DNA of 64,000 nucleotides from Isoetes taiwanensis (taxonomy: Eukaryota > Streptophyta > Lycopodiopsida > Isoetales > Isoetaceae). This document shows positions 35,142 through 48,198 of the stretch, in pieces (the first letter of the stretch is position 1; each line of letters begins with the position of its first letter). Made by a program: the position numbers and the translations under genes. The notes under the pieces were generated by a model that did not search any database, was not told the origin of the DNA, and saw only the letters and a program-made list of their open reading frames with translations. The stretch covers positions 806,001-870,000 of the forward strand of contig JAJEKV010000035.1 in assembly GCA_021234155.1 (NCBI GenBank), in the 5' to 3' direction.

Positions 35142-35760
35142 TACACAAATTCCAAAGAAGGTTCAAGATGCAACCTTACACCATCCTTAAGGCCCTAAGG
35201 GCCAAAATTTTGTAGTTAATACAAACCATTAACACCGGCTAACATTATTAACACAAACCATTTATTTGACACATTTAAATTAAAATCCCCCTTAAACCCC
35301 TTTGTTTGGGTGCATATTCACACCAGATATTTCCGGCAAATGAAACCTCAAAATTTATAATACATGTACAAAGTTAACACCATTTACATTCTCTCAAACC
35401 TTATATATTTTGCAAACCTCCTATATACAATATACAAAAACTTGTACATGCATACCCCACAAACGTAAGATCGAGATGTACTGCCTAAATTCTTCGGAAT
35501 AAAGCGCAAAATATGCCCATCCTGACCGGGTGTGGTTCGCCTGCTGCAAGAACCCCGCAGAATATGCAATTACCAAATGAAAGGGGGTTTAAGGGGATTT
35601 ACTTTCCTACCCTGTCAAATGGACAATGGTTTGTGTTAATAATGTTAGTTGGTGTTATAGTTTGTGTTGTAATTTGGTCTAAATTTTGGAATAAAGGGCA
35701 AATATGATGTAGGGGTTGCATCTTGAACCCGGAATCCAAATATGCACAAACCGGGGAAAT
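35142..35760. mobile_element. inverted-repeat (MITE/foldback-like) element
   Basis: Arms of about 150-200 bp in opposite orientation. Left (about 35,142-35,340) has 'ggttcaagatgcaacc', 'attaacacaaaccatt' and 'cttaaacccc'. Right (about 35,540-35,760) has 'ggttgcatcttgaacc', 'aatggtttgtgttaat' and 'ggggtttaag' in mirrored order. The arms extend inward with decreasing similarity ('gaatatgca' pairs). The 200-bp centre has no gene. No clear TSD, so the superfamily is unassigned. Confidence 0.7.
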
Positions 35761-37751
35761 TTAAATGTGTCCGGGATTTGATATGGATGTAAAAATGGTT
35801 TTGTAAATTCTAAACGGGGCCTTAAGCACCATATATCCCTAAAACAATTGGATAAGTTGTCAGAAGAAAAACATAGATTCAAGATAAAAAAACGAATTGC
35901 ATTAACTCACCTGGGTATATTGGTTAAAGTAGTTTTAGTTAGAACATTGAACTATTTTGGTAGAGGTTCGAACTATTTTCGTGGGGTTCAGATTCTAAAA
36001 ACTTAGGCAAACTCAGGAGGAGGTTCGATATTCCCTCAAAATCTTAGGCAAAATCAGATTTCATATTTCAAAACTATAGGCTTCCAATCATAAATGAATA
36101 TAAATGAAACGAGGTGCCTTTGCTGAAGAAAACAAATACCTGTAGAAGAAATATTTGTTTTAACATAGTTCATCTAAAAATCAAACTAACATTCGAGAGC
36201 CCAAACTTATCTTTGAACCTTTACAAAATTCTGATGTGAATGCTTGAGATAATCACCTAATGCTTTCTTCTTGATTTTATAACTATCGATCCCGGTATTT
36301 GTCGTCGCCATGTTCGAAGACGATTTGCCTTCAAAATGTTCATCTACTTATATAATTTCCTTAATAAGCCAATATAATCCAATCATGTAATATCACATAA
36401 TAACCTTCACATTCCAATGGTTTCTAACCTTCATGAATTTTTGATGTTTTCGACCATAATTAAATGATATAAGCCCAAGGCATAAATACTGACGCTTTTC
36501 AATAACTTGAATTGTCGTCTTTTGTACTTCATCATCAAACAACTCGATCGACCAATGTTTCACGATTGCAGCTATGCGGTGTTTAATCACGCCAAAAGTC
36601 AAATTCTTATCCCCCAATTATAAGTCAATATTACATGACAAATTCCTTCAAAGGAAGCAAATATCAAGGTGCTTGCTATAAGTGATGCCGATGCTCTTCG
36701 CCCACCACCGTGCTATGCTCTTGCACCTTCCATCGGAGAACCATTGATCTCGCTTTTCTTCCGAACCAGCTCGGTGAGACATCAAGGATCCATGGCCAAT
36801 CGTATAAACAAGGTTGGGGAGACAATCATTGCCTATAGCAACTACCTTTTAAAAGTATATTTTATGGCAATCGAGTGTGGCCCAATTATAAAGGTAAGAA
36901 ACATGTCTCCTATGAAGGTCGACAGTCCGATCCGAATCCAGTAGGGGACTATGGATTTTCTTCAAGTCAATCGAGTCGAAAGCTTTCAGTAATCGCTCCA
37001 TTTTATTGGTCAAGGATATGGCGGTTCCTAGACTTTGATCCCGGTGACAAAAAGAAAGGGTTCCACCAAAACCTTGGAACAAGTGTGACCGGATGGACGA
37101 ATGTTGCTTTTGTTTTTACGAGGAGTGGATTATGCTCTAGAAAGGTGTAGTTTTTGAGGGTAATGGTTTAAAAGAGAATGTAGTCTTTTAAGAAGGTGCT
37201 TTTTGTTTTTAAGAAGTAGATTCTAAAAAGTGGTGTGATTTTTACGATTTTTATAGCTAATTTTAAGCACTATTAGACCATCATTTGCCTACTTTGAAGT
37301 GGGCAAAGTATGCTAGTGGGTTGCAAAAGATACACTGGACCTATGCTTTTAAGAGAAGTTCTAGTCCGTTTTAGATGATGGCTGAAAATAGCATCCGCTT
37401 TTTTCGCGTCTTTCATGTAGTTTTTTCATCGCTTTTGTTTTGATTTTTGGGATTTTGGCTGAATTTTTGTCGCGAGGCGTGTCGGTTCTAAATTCAAGCC
37501 TCCAATCTACTTTTGAGCTCATGGCCCGCACAAATTTTGCTAGCCCCAAGAATCGCAACCCAGTTTCATTCCCAAACAAAGGATATTGGAGTTTACGTAC
37601 GGATTGAAGAATTTCATGTGTTGAGCGGTTTCCATGTTGTGTCTAATTAATAACTTAGTCTCCCATTGTTGACGATCGAATAAGACGTCGTGTGATAAGA
37701 TGGAGATCGCAAAATTTGAGAGTGCAAGTTGTTTTGATTTTCGACACAATG
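35761..37751. other. non-coding stretch
   Basis: AT-rich. A repeated 'cttaggcaaa.tcag' occurs at about 36,002 and 36,044. Short overlapping frames at 36,669-37,150 on both strands show no domain I can name. Confidence 0.4.
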
Positions 37752-40360
37752 GAATAGAATAGAATAGAATAGAATATGATTTTTATCGCTCCACCTTGAG
37801 ACTCAACTGCCTATGGGACCTAAGTACAAAGAGAGAGCAAAGAAAAGATACTACAGCCCGGATTAAAAACCCCTGCGGGTTTTTGGGAAAACCTTAGTAG
37901 CAATGGGATGCCGATTATGCGCATACGCTTATATACATAATCACAAGTACAACTCGAGGGTAATGCCTGTGGGGCATAACTGAAATCACAGATCCATTAT
38001 CCTCCCTGAGGTACCATCCCAACAAGCCTACGAGGCCGTGTTCGTGATCTCATGCAAGGCTCATAGCATTAAACCCATCCCAGCATACCGCAGCCCTATA
38101 TGCTCTCAGGTCACGACAAAGTTCCGAGGGCATGACTTTCATCCACGGCTTCGCTGACAAAGACTGATGACTCGTCTCACGCCGCGGCCTCATCTCCTGC
38201 TCCTCAATGTGGAGGTGGTGTGCACCTCGCGCGGTCGGAAGCACCTCACCCCGCACTTTTTCATGGGTGATGGGTGCCAGCAGTGGTGTGGGGCCCCTCG
38301 CGAGCGCCGGGATTAACTCGCCGCTTCATAATGCCAAATTTCTGACATGTGCAGAGGGCTCAGTGACCCTGTAAAGCCATGGGCCATGAAGCAAGCATCC
38401 AAGTACCGCTTTCAAGGCAAAAATACGTTTCTTCCTGGTGTATGCACTGTCCACATCCGCGGTGTTCGCATTATCTCCATAGCCAGGAAACCACCGGCTT
38501 GTTTGTGTCTTTCCAAAGAAGCTTGAGTCGCCGCGTCTAATGTCGCCACCGCCAAAGCAAGGTTGGGCAGCCGGGCTCATCCATAGCCACCACCTTCCGA
38601 AGTAAATAATGACGCTTCCGGCCAGCAGCCTCTCAGAATGGAAGGGAAGCCCGTCTCGAGCAAGATCCGATATGGGACCGTGGATTTCTCCTCCGCCAAG
38701 AAGGCCTTCGTACCGCCGTCTAGATTTCCCGGTGGTGAGGGATATCGCGGCCCCCACACTTCTTCATAGAGGAGGACCGGTTCAACCAAGGCCTCGAACA
38801 AGTGTGCCCGTGACCCCATGCATATAGCTCGTGGCCCATTTGTTTTGCATTGCATACGTGGCTTCCGACCTACGGTGACCAGCAACCCGGATGCATCCCG
38901 ATTGTGGTAGTAGAAAACTCAATGCCCAAATACTTATAAGATCAGCCACTACCCACTACCTGCCCCGTGAATGAATAAGGCGCGGGTGCGGGATGATGGG
39001 ACGGAAGACGCCCTTGTCTTAGCCAAGTTAACTCTCATGTCGCTGAATTTAAAGCGAAAGTGTCCAAAGTCCGGGTGGCGTTACCTGTCCTCTCGCGGAG
39101 TGACGCTTATGCGGCGTCAACATCATCGACATATATGAGTTCTTGGGATTATGTGGTGCATCAACCGAAGCGCCTGCATGCTCGCAAACTAGCCATTCTT
39201 CTAGCCGTCAATGTACAAGCGGAAGAGCGCGTGAGAGGGCAGCCTAGCGCACCCCAATGCTACTGCTGTGAGCTCCCCGACAGTGCAGAACGACCGCAGC
39301 AAGTCGATAGTCTGTATATAAAGATTCTGCAAGTCGACGGGTCCCTAGCTGTCTCAATCTGTCCCACAACTTATCCCGAGGCACTGTGTCAAAAGCCTTT
39401 GCGAAATCACAAAGCAACAGTACAGATTCTGTGGCGTCGATTCCTACTATCCTCTATGAGTGTTCGCAGAGTGAAGATATGGTCAATAGTAGAATGCCGG
39501 GGCGGGCTTGCACAGCGAGAGCCCAAGATTCTCCATCCCTCTCCAAAGTGTCAGCCGCAAGAATCCCGCTAGCAACTTCGGTAAAGACAGAATCACCATA
39601 ATGGTAATGAATAGCTACCGGGCCGGTGGGTCCCCGCTTGTATATGGGCACAACTCTACCGGTAGTCTTGGGGAAGCCTTCTCGCAATGCCCTGTTGAAG
39701 AGTGCCGTGAGAATCCTAAGACATTGGGGTCTCGCAAATACCTGAGAAGCTTCCTCACAAGATACCATCCAAATCTCGCCTCTAGCGAAAGGTGTGCCCA
39801 TTATGACATCCCTTTCAAGCACGGACCGCTAGGTCTGCCTCAAGCGAGGTATCGGTGTTCGGCTCTATCGGGTCATACAACCGCCGCAAGTATCTCACCC
39901 ATTGTTCCCGGTAATATTTCGTGGCCGTAGTGTACTTACCGCCACCTTTCTCCAAGGCCCTAGGGTGAAGGCCTAGAAGACCAAACATTCAAGGCCGAAA
40001 TTCGCAGGGTACCGGCTTTCTTGGTCTTGAGGAAGGAGCGGTGATGACGCAGGGACGGGCGCTTAATGGTGGGGTCCAAAGATTGGTGGAAAGCTCGCTT
40101 TCAGCCCCCATTCGCCATCAACCTTGGATGATTCGAAGGTGGTTGCAGCCCCCGTGGATCGTCGAGGCGGCCTTCCCAAAGATCGGGCCCCCACCTCAAA
40201 GGAGTCAGGTTGCACCGGGCCGTCACGTTGAAGAGTGTGGGGAGTTGCAACCTCCGGCCTCATGCTTCAAGCATCCTCGTGATAGACCGGGCAGCATGAT
40301 CATAGTCCAGACGCAAGGCTGGAGACAATGGAACAAAAAACAACGTGCTTTGTGAAGAAG
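37752..40360 (-). mobile_element. LINE of a second lineage, YVDD RT, (ATTCT)n tail
   Basis: Minus-strand RT relic. From 5' to 3': 'LFNRALREGFPKTTG' and 'VVPIYKRG' (about 39,720-39,640), then 'LLLCDFAKAFDTVPRDKLW' (about 39,420-39,370), 'GVRQGCPLT' in pieces, and 'LIYVDDV' (about 39,140-39,120), the catalytic YxDD. A C-terminal 'LFEALVEPVLLY.EVWG' follows (about 38,800-38,750). The 3' end at 37,752-37,775 is (ATTCT)n on the element strand, not poly(A). This sets it apart from the L1-type elements in this window. Many frameshifts; the 5' limit is approximate and no endonuclease was recognised. GC content is clearly higher than in its surroundings. Confidence 0.7.
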
Positions 40361-43339
40361 AAGAATTCCAAGTTACCCTAACCCACCGCCAATTCGACCA
40401 TTGTAAAACGTTTTTATTAATGTATAAGGTTTAACTCAAAAAATGCAGAGGCGTCCACGTTACGGGAGCTTCTTCAACCCGGCGACCCTGACCGGCGTCT
40501 CCTTCCCCTCGCCGACGCCATAGCCATGCTCAGGTCACCTTTCTACCTCTATGATCCCAGTAGAAACATCGCCCCGCGCTTCCTTTGTCTGTCTTTCCCT
40601 TTTTCAAAACGCCCTTTTTTATCAATCCTTTGAAGCTTTGACGCAGCTCCTTATTTAAGCCAGCCATGGAGGAAGAAAACCATACCGACTATTATCAGAA
40701 CGTAGCTGCCTCATACAACGAAATTAGCCTCAGATTCAAGCGGTCTGAATGGATGGGAGGTGTTATGGCAAGCATGTGTTAGCCCTATTTTCAGCTTGAT
40801 CTTATTTGTAGAATTGCTAAGCTGTATGATGCGGTTAATTTTGCCAAATGATCCTACAATGGCCGATCTTAGGCTTTTTTTTATTTAGGTCTGGAAGCAG
40901 GGTTCTTACAATAGTGGCGCTGTTATTATCCCTAATGCCTGCCATGATCATGACATGGATCACTGCTTTATTGTTTGAATTTGTATGGGAAGAAAAAAAT
41001 GACAAGGGTTGATTTGCTGATTGAAGATGGAAGTAGAATAGCCAAGGATATTACTTTTGGGACCCTGGAAGTTCTGCAGCTCAAGGATGGCAATCTGGTG
41101 GCCATTGAGATAATGGTTTGCTTGTTTTCTTTCTGCATTTTTGCTCAAGTATATCATTACTTAGCAAATCTGGTCAAATTTTCCACAATGTATATGATCA
41201 AGGAGTTGAATTCTGAAGCAGAGCTGCAAGTATTGTCAGAGATCTGTCCTTGAGGTGGAAAGAGTAACAGGAGGTTCAGATGCAAACTTTCCAGTTGTGT
41301 GGGTTTCCTGGGAGAGCAAAAGTAAGATTCTGTAAAATAGCTTGTCACACGACAAATGTAATTACAAAAATGTAAGCTTCTTGAAAGCTTTTTTTTAACA
41401 CTTTGGGGGTAAATCCATATTACAAACTGTGCTGCTTTGTTTTTCTACTAATAACGTGGGTTTTTATTATAGGCTTTTTAATTTTGTGACGTTTAGACAT
41501 GATGGGTACTAAATGTCAAGATATCCATGTTGAGAATATCACATTTCGTTCTCATTGGGATTTCAGGTTTGAGTCCCTGTAATCTAGGTTTGAGTCTCTG
41601 TGATCGGGTCTCAAGGGTGTCAGCATATGGTCCCTTGTGGTAGTGTTAACGGTGGTATCACACATTTGTTCAAAAAACTTTTGCTTTTAAAGAGAATATG
41701 AATCTCTAGGTCAATAAGATAATGTGAGTGCCAAACCTCTATTCCTTAAAAAGGACTGTGAAGGAACCCCCCAATTTTCATATATAGGTTTGCTCAAAAC
41801 CCTAATTTAGATTCGAACCTGCAGATTCGCCGCTACATGTATTTTTTGTGACACGCCTGTGGGTTTGGTGATTATATCTTCAAGAGTCATGCATACACGC
41901 ACCTCAAATATGTCTCTCGACGGCCCTTGAATTGCACACCAATTTCACTTAAATAAAACAAAAAACCATTAGAATATTATGAAAGGCCAATATAAAAGAA
42001 AGCCAATATAAATGCACATTCTTGCATTTGTTTTCAACAACAAAGCCCAAATTTTAGAAGCTCAAATGCACGGCCAAGTAATTTCGCGGCTACAACCTAT
42101 AAAAAGGGGGTGCCGCGGTTTATAAATCATGCTCTTGCTTAAAGAGTTATCTTGTTGCCAAATTTTTGTCTATGCCCAATCATGAAATCAATATGCTCGG
42201 GTTTACGCTCATTGCTAAATCAACAATTAACCGCAATCAATGCTAACTCCCAATCCTAGCTTCCCCGGATAAAAGCACCAACATTTAGCAATCTTGAACT
42301 AGCTACATTGAAGCTACAAACGCTTGCAAATCTTCTAAAAATCTCCACAAAAATCGGCCTCGAAAGAGACTCTAGAACTGACCAAACACACCATCTAAGA
42401 AAGCATTTGGCTTCAGTCTCCCCATTCTTCTACAAATAAGCTTAGCCCATCAATAAGCCGATATGGTCAAGAATCGCGGCTACCATTAGCACAAACTGCA
42501 TAACAAATGTATCAGTTTGGCGGGTTCAATGTTGGGCCTCTAAAGAGGGGTCCCAAGAACTAAGTTTGATCATGATCTAGAACCTCTGTGAAGAACAAGC
42601 TTAGATCCCAAAGATAACTTTTAATGTAGATTGAGTGGGAATTATGGCACATTTTGAGATGTAATGTGGGAGGGAGACAGATGTGTGGCATATGAGTGAA
42701 ATAAAAGAATAGATATAAGTTAAGCACAGTTTACTACCATTTAGTTATTCGGGATAAGATATTTTGCTTTGGAGAAGGAAAAATTCTGCGTAAACAATTC
42801 AAGGTCTCAAAAAATTAGAGAAATGAAGATATTAAACCGTAAAGATGTAATTCTGCATGAAACCGATTTGTGGAAGACCCACAAACAAAAATCACCAAAA
42901 GAAAATCCTGCTTCAAAGATATCCTAGATGGATTTCCGCTTTCCGGCATTCCCGAAGCCCCCATGGAACTGACTTCATAGATCCGGCTTTACTCTCTCGA
43001 TTGGGGCTATATCCTTACTCTGGTAATTGGCTAAAAGGCAATAGTTGCAATGTGTCTTGATTTCTGTCCAACCGGGGCATTACCCAATCATTGCCTGCTT
43101 CCACATGCCATAGCCATAGTCAGCCAGCCCACCAGCCAAGTAACTAGAGAAGAATTGGGTTTGTTAAAAATTTATGGTTATACCTTCGCTCGCCGCAAAG
43201 GCCCCGCAAGACTCCATATGGTAATGGGCAGGTCAGCCAAAAGCTTACCTTAACAACCATTTCCGCTTAATCATGACTATCTATAGAAATACCAATACCG
43301 CCTATTAATCTCTCACAATGTATCTCATCTCATCCTTGT
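40361..43339. other. mostly non-coding; possible exon fragments
   Basis: A 38-codon frame starts at ATG 40,666 ('MEEENHTDYYQNVAASYNEI') and stops at 40,782. About 200 bp on, another plus-strand stretch (40,999-41,115) reads 'VDLLIEDGSRIAKDITFGTL'. Both look protein-like and could be exons of a small gene or gene relic, but I cannot identify them. A TATA-like 'cctataaaaaggggg' sits at about 42,097. The rest shows nothing recognisable. Confidence 0.3.
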
Positions 43340-43775
43340 TGGCTTAGGATAATCTTTACCCTGCATTGGGGATCCTGAGGTGTGATCCCTGAGGATCGAT
43401 CCTCAGAGGGCGCAGGTGTGATCTCGTGAGGGTTGATCTCTTATCACAAGCAAAGAATCGCTAAAAAGCCCCCTTATAGCAAAAATCACCCAAGTTTTCT
43501 TATGCTTTTTCTTGGCCAATCTTCCACCTTTAATCACCAGTTTGTGCGAGGTTGGCCTTAATGGGGCTTGGGAAGAGTCAGGTTTTACAAGAAGGAAGAG
43601 AGAGGGCAAATACGCTTATCGCTAGCAAAAATCCAGTGGCCCTTAAATCAAGGCAGCTCACCTTTTTAATCGGCATACACGATCCCGCCCTCCCGATCAC
43701 ACGCCTCCCGATCCCTACCTCCCAGATCACACCTCCTGATCCCCAATCTAGGGTAAACTATCTCATGCCCCTGCT
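43340..43775. mobile_element. small TIR element with GGTGTGATC subrepeats
   Basis: Left end 'aatctttaccctgcattggggatcctgaggtgtgatc' mirrors right end 'gatcacacctcctgatccccaatctagggtaaactatc' (reverse complement; quoted in parts, 43,351-43,387 and 43,724-43,761). Inside both ends GAGG.GTGATC-like units repeat. The left arm contains a perfect 18-bp palindrome CTGAGGATCGATCCTCAG (43,389-43,406). About 435 bp, no coding capacity: MITE-like. Confidence 0.6.
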
Positions 43776-43783
43776 AGAAGATT

Positions 43784-43826
43784 TGCAAGCCTGCTTGCCC
43801 TAAAATGCTATCCACGCAGGCTTGCA
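43784..43826. repeat. perfect 11-bp hairpin
   Basis: TGCAAGCCTGC (43,784-43,794) and GCAGGCTTGCA (43,816-43,826) with a 21-nt loop, just outside the small TIR element. Confidence 0.7.
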
Positions 43827-44339
43827 TGTTCGTTCCCTAAATAAAAAAGAGGGCTTTTGTTGTGAGCCCTTGATGCTTGGACTCATTGAAAAAAAGCAAT
43901 CAATCTATTAAGAAATGGTGCACTCTAGATGTACTATATTAGTACATCCATTCAATACGCTTTATAAAATCTTTAGGAAAACCTTTGTGAAAAGGCATAA
44001 AACACAAAGAAAACCCCCGCTATTATGCTACATATTATATATTGTCAAGGTTTATCCTAAAACCCTTCTACAGCCTTTAACCGCGTCATTAATACACTTG
44101 CCGCCTTCTTCGCTCAGTTTCATGCTTGCTTGACTCAATGATTAACAAAAAGTATATTTGGTATATTCTTTTCCTTTTTATTCCTTAGATATTTTTCTAA
44201 CCAAGCAATCCTTTGTAGCGGACAGCCAGGTATAGTTTTAACTAGGTAAATTTCTATAATATCCTAGCTAGAAAATTTCCTTTATGTAAAGTGTTCCAAG
44301 TGATAGAAAATCATCAAGGATGATACTGCATGTGATCCC

Positions 44340-45010
44340 AGCCGCGAATCTGTATAGTCATCAACAAAAGTGTTTGAGAATTGTAACTTCATTATTGTTT
44401 GTCCCGGCCATTACCTTGATGGAAGGAAACAACTATGCCGAGAGGTAGATATAGGCTTTTTGATGCAAACCCCTAAATTTCCCAATGTGCTGGTGAATTG
44501 TAACTCATCATTGCCAGTCCCCGCCATTACCCCGACAGCTTAAACAACCATGTGCTCGAGAGGTAGGATATGTGGCTTTTGATAAACTTAAATTTAATTG
44601 AATTGAATTTTATCATCCTCAAGACCAATTGGTATAAGGGGACAAATGTATCTATTATGTTGCATGTGGGATTCCCTTTGTTCTTAAAGTACAACCTCGA
44701 AAAGTGGGCTGCCGACAAAAGGCTTTGACGCCGGAGCAAGTGGCCTTGGTTTGTCAACACTTTCGACTGGGCCATGATCATAGTCACCAACAAAATGTTT
44801 GAGAATTGTATTTCACTATTGTTTCTGCCCTGCATTACTTTGACCAAACGACCAATTGTGTGCCTGAGGAGGAGTAAGATATAGAATTTTTGATAAAATG
44901 CAATGTATGTTGGGTGTTGATATTTTGAGTTGTCTCAATGGCTTACCCCTTGAGAAAAATGGGTTGCTAGATGTCGTTGTCGGGCGTGAGCAAGTGGTCT
45001 TTTGGTTTAA
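44340..45010. repeat. degenerate tandem repeats
   Basis: Three related units at about 44,345-44,470, 44,490-44,585 and 44,765-44,900. Each has a form of 'gaattgta', 'tgtcccggccattacc' (variants), 'aacaa..tgtgc.gagaggtag' and 'ctttttgat'. A second motif, 'ggagcaagtggccttggttt' / 'gtgagcaagtggtcttttgg' (about 44,730 and 44,987), repeats with them, suggesting a longer ancestral unit of roughly 250-430 bp. No coding function seen. Confidence 0.5.
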
Positions 45011-46463
45011 ATACGCTCACCGAAAGTGTTCATTATATTTGCTCATCAAGACATGCAACATTTTCACTTGTATTTTCCTGCGTTGACCTAAACTTTAACA
45101 ATTTTAATCTCTCAAACCCATCTGAAGGAATCTTTGCACAACCGACCCCACAACGATAATGATCCATTAGAGGTACCTGAAACCCTGTGTCCAAAAATTG
45201 AAAACCTAGAATCTGATGGTAAATTTACCAGCTTGAATATGCAGTATAATAACAGGGGTTTTCGTGTTTTTGCACGCCAAAAGGCCTTTCCTTAAGATTG
45301 GGCAAGTATTCTGTACCGTACGCTTATTATCTAGAGTGCACTATTTCTAATCGCGACGCATTTTTTTTCACGGCCCAACATCCAAGGGTTCACAACAAAA
45401 GCCCTTTTTATTTGTAGCTGAATATGTGCCCTATTGAGTAATTTTGTGGCACCTAAATGGTATTGGTAACCGCAACGTCGGGATTAGCAAGATAAGATTC
45501 TCGTTGTTTAGATTAGATAATACATGTTAGCGGCCATGACGCAAAGGTTTAATAGATAGCCTGGCGGCATCTTGACAAAAGATAAAGCTCCTGCGGCCGG
45601 TGCCTACTTGCAACAAAAGCGGCCGGGGCTTCGGCGAATCCCGCTCATCGAGTTTGCTTTCCTTAGAAACAAAGAAACCGCAATTGTAAAGTTGCATGCC
45701 TAGATCCAAAGCGTGCATGCATGGCGTAAGTAACTTAATTATCGAGGAAAACCCTAATGAGAAGTGGTGGCCCAAAACCTAGAATGTGTTGCCTATAGAA
45801 TAGAAGGAGATGGGTGGATGGTGAAGAAAGCCGGGAAGGGCCCTCGCCATAAGGCGGCGTAAAACACGCAAACAAAAGAGAGAACCCTAAGAAACACCAG
45901 TAAATGGTTAGAGAAAAGCAAACATGCATGGCGGTGATCACGGCCGGTCACGTACAACAACAAGCACCCCAATGATGTAGGCTACATAAAAATTAACTTT
46001 TGCAAAAAGGAGATAGCATCACCCGTAGGGTGAGATGGCGTCACCCCTTGGTGGAGGAACAACCATATGAGATGTGCATCACCCTCAAGGTGGGAAAGCG
46101 ACACATCACCCGGGTGGAATAATCGACATGATGCCAAAAAGCAATTATTATAGCAATACCCAAGGTGAATAACAACAAAGAGTGCATGAACAAACATATG
46201 TGCAAAGAGAAGCGTGCCCCAAACAAGCGAGGCGGAAGGGAGGAAACAAGCGAGAATGGAAAAGCGTCTTTGCTATGAGGAAGATGCGATAACGGTCAGA
46301 ATGGGAAGAGCCTTATATAATTGCTGCGTCCCTTGCGAATGTGTGATCGATGGCTCGGTTCGATGGTTAGGGGAAGGGCCAAAGAGACACAAAAGCGGCC
46401 GACTACCGGAGAACTTCACGAACTATAAGCCCGGCCCTTGAAAGCCTCAGGATTTTGAGTCGG

Positions 46464-47379
46464 TCACGAAGCATATTCGCGAGAAGAAGAAAGGAAGGCG
46501 CCCGGCGATAACCATGCTGAAGCGGCATCATGTGGAACTCCCAAGCCACAGTTGCGAGGCCCCACGCGACGAGCAGAATGTGGTACTATATTGAGATGGA
46601 TCCAAGCCGATAGCGAGAAGGCAATTCTCCATACCAAGCGGGCAGTCGGATAGAATAAGGGGTGCAAAAGAGGAGGAGGCGCGAAAAAAGAAGGGGAGCC
46701 TTGGCCCGATGATCGGGAGGTGATAAGAACCCACCCAGAGAAATGGATGCTAGAGAATAGTTCTGGGGGCATGCGGTGACTGGTAAGCGAGCTAAATGTC
46801 GATATGACCTTGAAGCAAAGTTAGTCGTTTGGAATAGCCGGATAAGAATATCAACATCGACAAGGAAAAAAAGAAGATCGCCAGTTGAAGTCACGAGAGG
46901 CCTCGGAGATCGCATAGCTCGCTTTTCACAAAGGGGCAGCCTTGAGCCAAAGAGGAATAGGGCCGTGAAATCGGATAGAGGACAATACGTACACATCTTG
47001 CGGAAGGAGGGAAGAAAGGTCTTGCGGGGGAGGGGGGCGGACGAGAGGTAGGGTTGGCGAACCAAGGATAGTAAAAGGCAAAATAAGCCGGGGGGGCGAA
47101 GGTTAAAAATTTGATGAAAAAAGGATATTACCCGCGGAGAATAGCGCGGACAAAGGCGACATATTAGGATGATGAAGAGGCGAAAAAAGGTTGCGATAGC
47201 GAAAGGGAAGCGGGAGATATGAAAGCGACATGGAAGGCGGACACAAAAACAACAAAGCGACGGAACATAACTATGTAAGCCGTGAGAGTGGATGGGGGCG
47301 GGAGAAAACACCAAAGGTAAAGTAGAGGAATAAAGGGGACCTCACGGGGGCATAAGTAAGCGAGAGGTAGCTGCCACAA
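46464..47379 (-). pseudogene. tyrosine recombinase, copy B
   Basis: 'PSTLTAYIVMFRRFVV' (about 47,310-47,260) gives the N-terminal domain; 'HSARRVGPRNC' and 'GVPHDAA' (about 46,590-46,520) correspond to the H-x-x-R box region of copy A in a shifted frame; 'SSSREYA' near 46,480 may hold the nucleophilic Tyr. The first catalytic Arg segment is disrupted. Frame changes are more numerous than in copy A. Confidence 0.6.
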
Positions 47380-48198
47380 ACCAATATAAAACCATGTTAA
47401 AATTAATTAAATTGACAACGAAAAACATAAAAAAACCACATGGCCTTGACACCCATAAATGGCGCAATATATATGGAACAATAAAATAACGAAAAAATGC
47501 ATCAAAAACAGAAATCGAATAAAAGGGCCCATGCCGATCCAAAGCGAGGAATAGCAGACCGGGCAAAAGGAATATGTAATGTGTGAGAGAAAGGTTTAGG
47601 GTGAAAAAAAGGGTTGAGATGGTGGTCCACAGGCCTGGGAAGAACATAACCATGTTGGATCTAAGACAAGGCGAGGAGAATTGGCAGAGATAAGCGCCAA
47701 AAAAGGTAAAGAGGAGAAGGCATGCAGGATAAGGTGGCATAATTAGGGGTCGAAACAAGGATCAAAAAGGGAGATGGAGTAAAGGGCGATAAAAACTTGG
47801 CAATCGCAAGAAAAAAAAAAAACCCCATCATAAAAACAATATCCTTTATTGATAATCAGAAGGAAATACAACACATAGTAAAAGAATAGACAACAACAAA
47901 AATGAGCTCAAAGAAGACCAAGGCGGAATTAGTAGCGGAGGAGGAGGCCGGATGATGTGTCTGGGGGAAAAACCATCAAAGGGGTAGGATTGAGGGTGGG
48001 TGAGGGAAGCGGCGGGGGAAAAGGGGGAAAGGTGATTATGGAAGAATCAGCTGACGGTAAAAACAATTTAGTGATGTTTAAAACTTAATTACCAAAAAAG
48101 TGTTGAAAGGGTGGAGGGATTTGGCGTGAAGAAGCAGAAGAAGAGAAAGTGGCGTATTTGCTGGTAAGGCGAACCGGCGAGCAGGATAGGCATTTCTC

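Noticed and set aside
35142-35760. microRNA precursor
   Set aside because: The fold-back is far longer than a miRNA hairpin and its arms are evenly diverged, as in a transposon.
39060-39930. Plus-strand frames of 140-170 codons
   Set aside because: Antisense shadows of the minus-strand RT with FAKAFDTVPRDKLW and YVDD.
37740-40340. TSD of the YVDD LINE ('acaatggaa' near 37,746 and 40,329)
   Set aside because: Only 9 bp, includes part of the tail repeat, and the 5' end of the element is not defined.
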